The notes below the pieces were generated by a model. The model was not told where the DNA came from, searched no databases, and saw nothing but the letters and a program-made list of their open reading frames with translations. Both the position numbers and the translations under genes were made by a program. A DNA stretch of 29,815 bases from Bog-756 sp036553725. Lineage in GTDB: Bacteria; Actinomycetota; Acidimicrobiia; Acidimicrobiales; RAAP-2. The stretch covers positions 1-29,815 of the forward strand of contig DATBOO010000068.1 of NCBI GenBank assembly GCA_036553725.1, in the 5' to 3' direction. Below are positions 29,730-29,815 of the stretch, piece by piece. Positions within the stretch are counted from its first letter, which is position 1. Each line of letters opens with the position of its first letter.

Positions 29730-29735
29730 ACGGTA
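29730..29735 (-). promoter_or_regulatory. -10 box for a leaderless pafA transcript
   Basis: TACCGT on the minus strand is 7 nt from the ATG at 29722. A GAGGG lies only 2 nt from the ATG, too close to act as a ribosome site. Confidence 0.45.
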
Positions 29736-29815
29736 CCGTGGTGAGCGCCCACTCCTGCGAACCCGCCGGTCAACGGCGCCCGGACGGGACCGATCAGCTC
29801 AGCCCAGCAGGGCGG

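Noticed and set aside
29794..29815. Possible end of an upstream minus-strand gene (six codons before a TGA at 29796-29794)
   Set aside because: Too short to support; proteasome or pup genes often precede pafA, but nothing here identifies one.
1..29815. tRNA, rRNA, CRISPR array, insertion sequence or prophage
   Set aside because: No T-arm motif in a clover-leaf context, no regularly spaced repeats, no transposase or integrase motifs and no abrupt change in base composition were seen.

Overview
The window is about 30 kb of high-GC chromosomal DNA from an actinobacterium. Markers of that phylum are a Pup ligase (pafA), a Rv1828/FtsR-type MerR regulator, an MhuD-like heme oxygenase, a DUF4193-type protein, F420-type deazaflavin reductase and PPOX-fold proteins, and frequent GTG starts. 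The mix of a two-subunit GcvP, a tandem ThyX-like protein, GH3 and several unplaceable conserved proteins suggests a deep-branching lineage such as Acidimicrobiia; that placement is inference. I see no tRNA, rRNA, CRISPR array, insertion sequence or phage gene. This is core and housekeeping sequence with some unusual pieces.

Layout. 1-408: 3' end of a CorA-type transporter, closed by a strong 12-bp hairpin. 470-1979 (minus): three genes joined by 4-bp start/stop overlaps, namely an MhuD-like heme monooxygenase, a DUF2889 protein and a Yx(F/W)xxD-repeat lipoprotein. 2145-7734 (plus): MerR regulator, PD-(D/E)XK-like small protein, gcvT, gcvPA, gcvPB (glycine cleavage, without gcvH) and a Ddn-like deazaflavin reductase. 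7775-11806: class II aldolase-like enzyme, PPOX-fold protein, GNAT enzyme, methyltransferase and an XRE-cupin regulator sitting on its own palindrome. 12080-12807: two divergent small zinc-ribbon proteins, followed by a second methyltransferase that meets a GH3 glycosidase/nitroreductase pair tail to tail. 16569-18098: membrane-anchored HtrA protease, divergent from an unknown basic protein (18291-19583). 19601-21193 (minus): DUF4193-type protein, a small conserved protein and a GNAT enzyme. 21194-21680: a gene-free stretch rich in RNA-like hairpins. 21681-29722 (minus): pafA, two lepB signal peptidases, tatB, tatC, a Ski2/HelY-type helicase and a double ThyX-like protein.

How the genes work together. 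The right end combines protein export (Tat translocon plus two signal peptidases), tagging for proteasomal degradation (PafA) and RNA/DNA metabolism (helicase, ThyX-like). HtrA adds envelope quality control. The gcv genes beside a Rv1828-type regulator echo the M. tuberculosis neighbourhood gcvH-garA-Rv1828...gcvB.

Most interesting points: (i) the ThyX-like protein appears to split the ThyX signature between its two halves; (ii) the heme-oxygenase/DUF2889/lipoprotein operon looks like an undescribed functional unit; (iii) many starts lie 6-10 nt after a TAnnnT-like box, pointing to pervasive leaderless or near-leaderless transcripts; (iv) two copies of a CGTCAC-N-GTGACG palindrome, one spanning a start codon; (v) a possible small RNA with an intrinsic terminator in the 21.2-21.7 kb gap. 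All family assignments were made by reading motifs; no database search was run.
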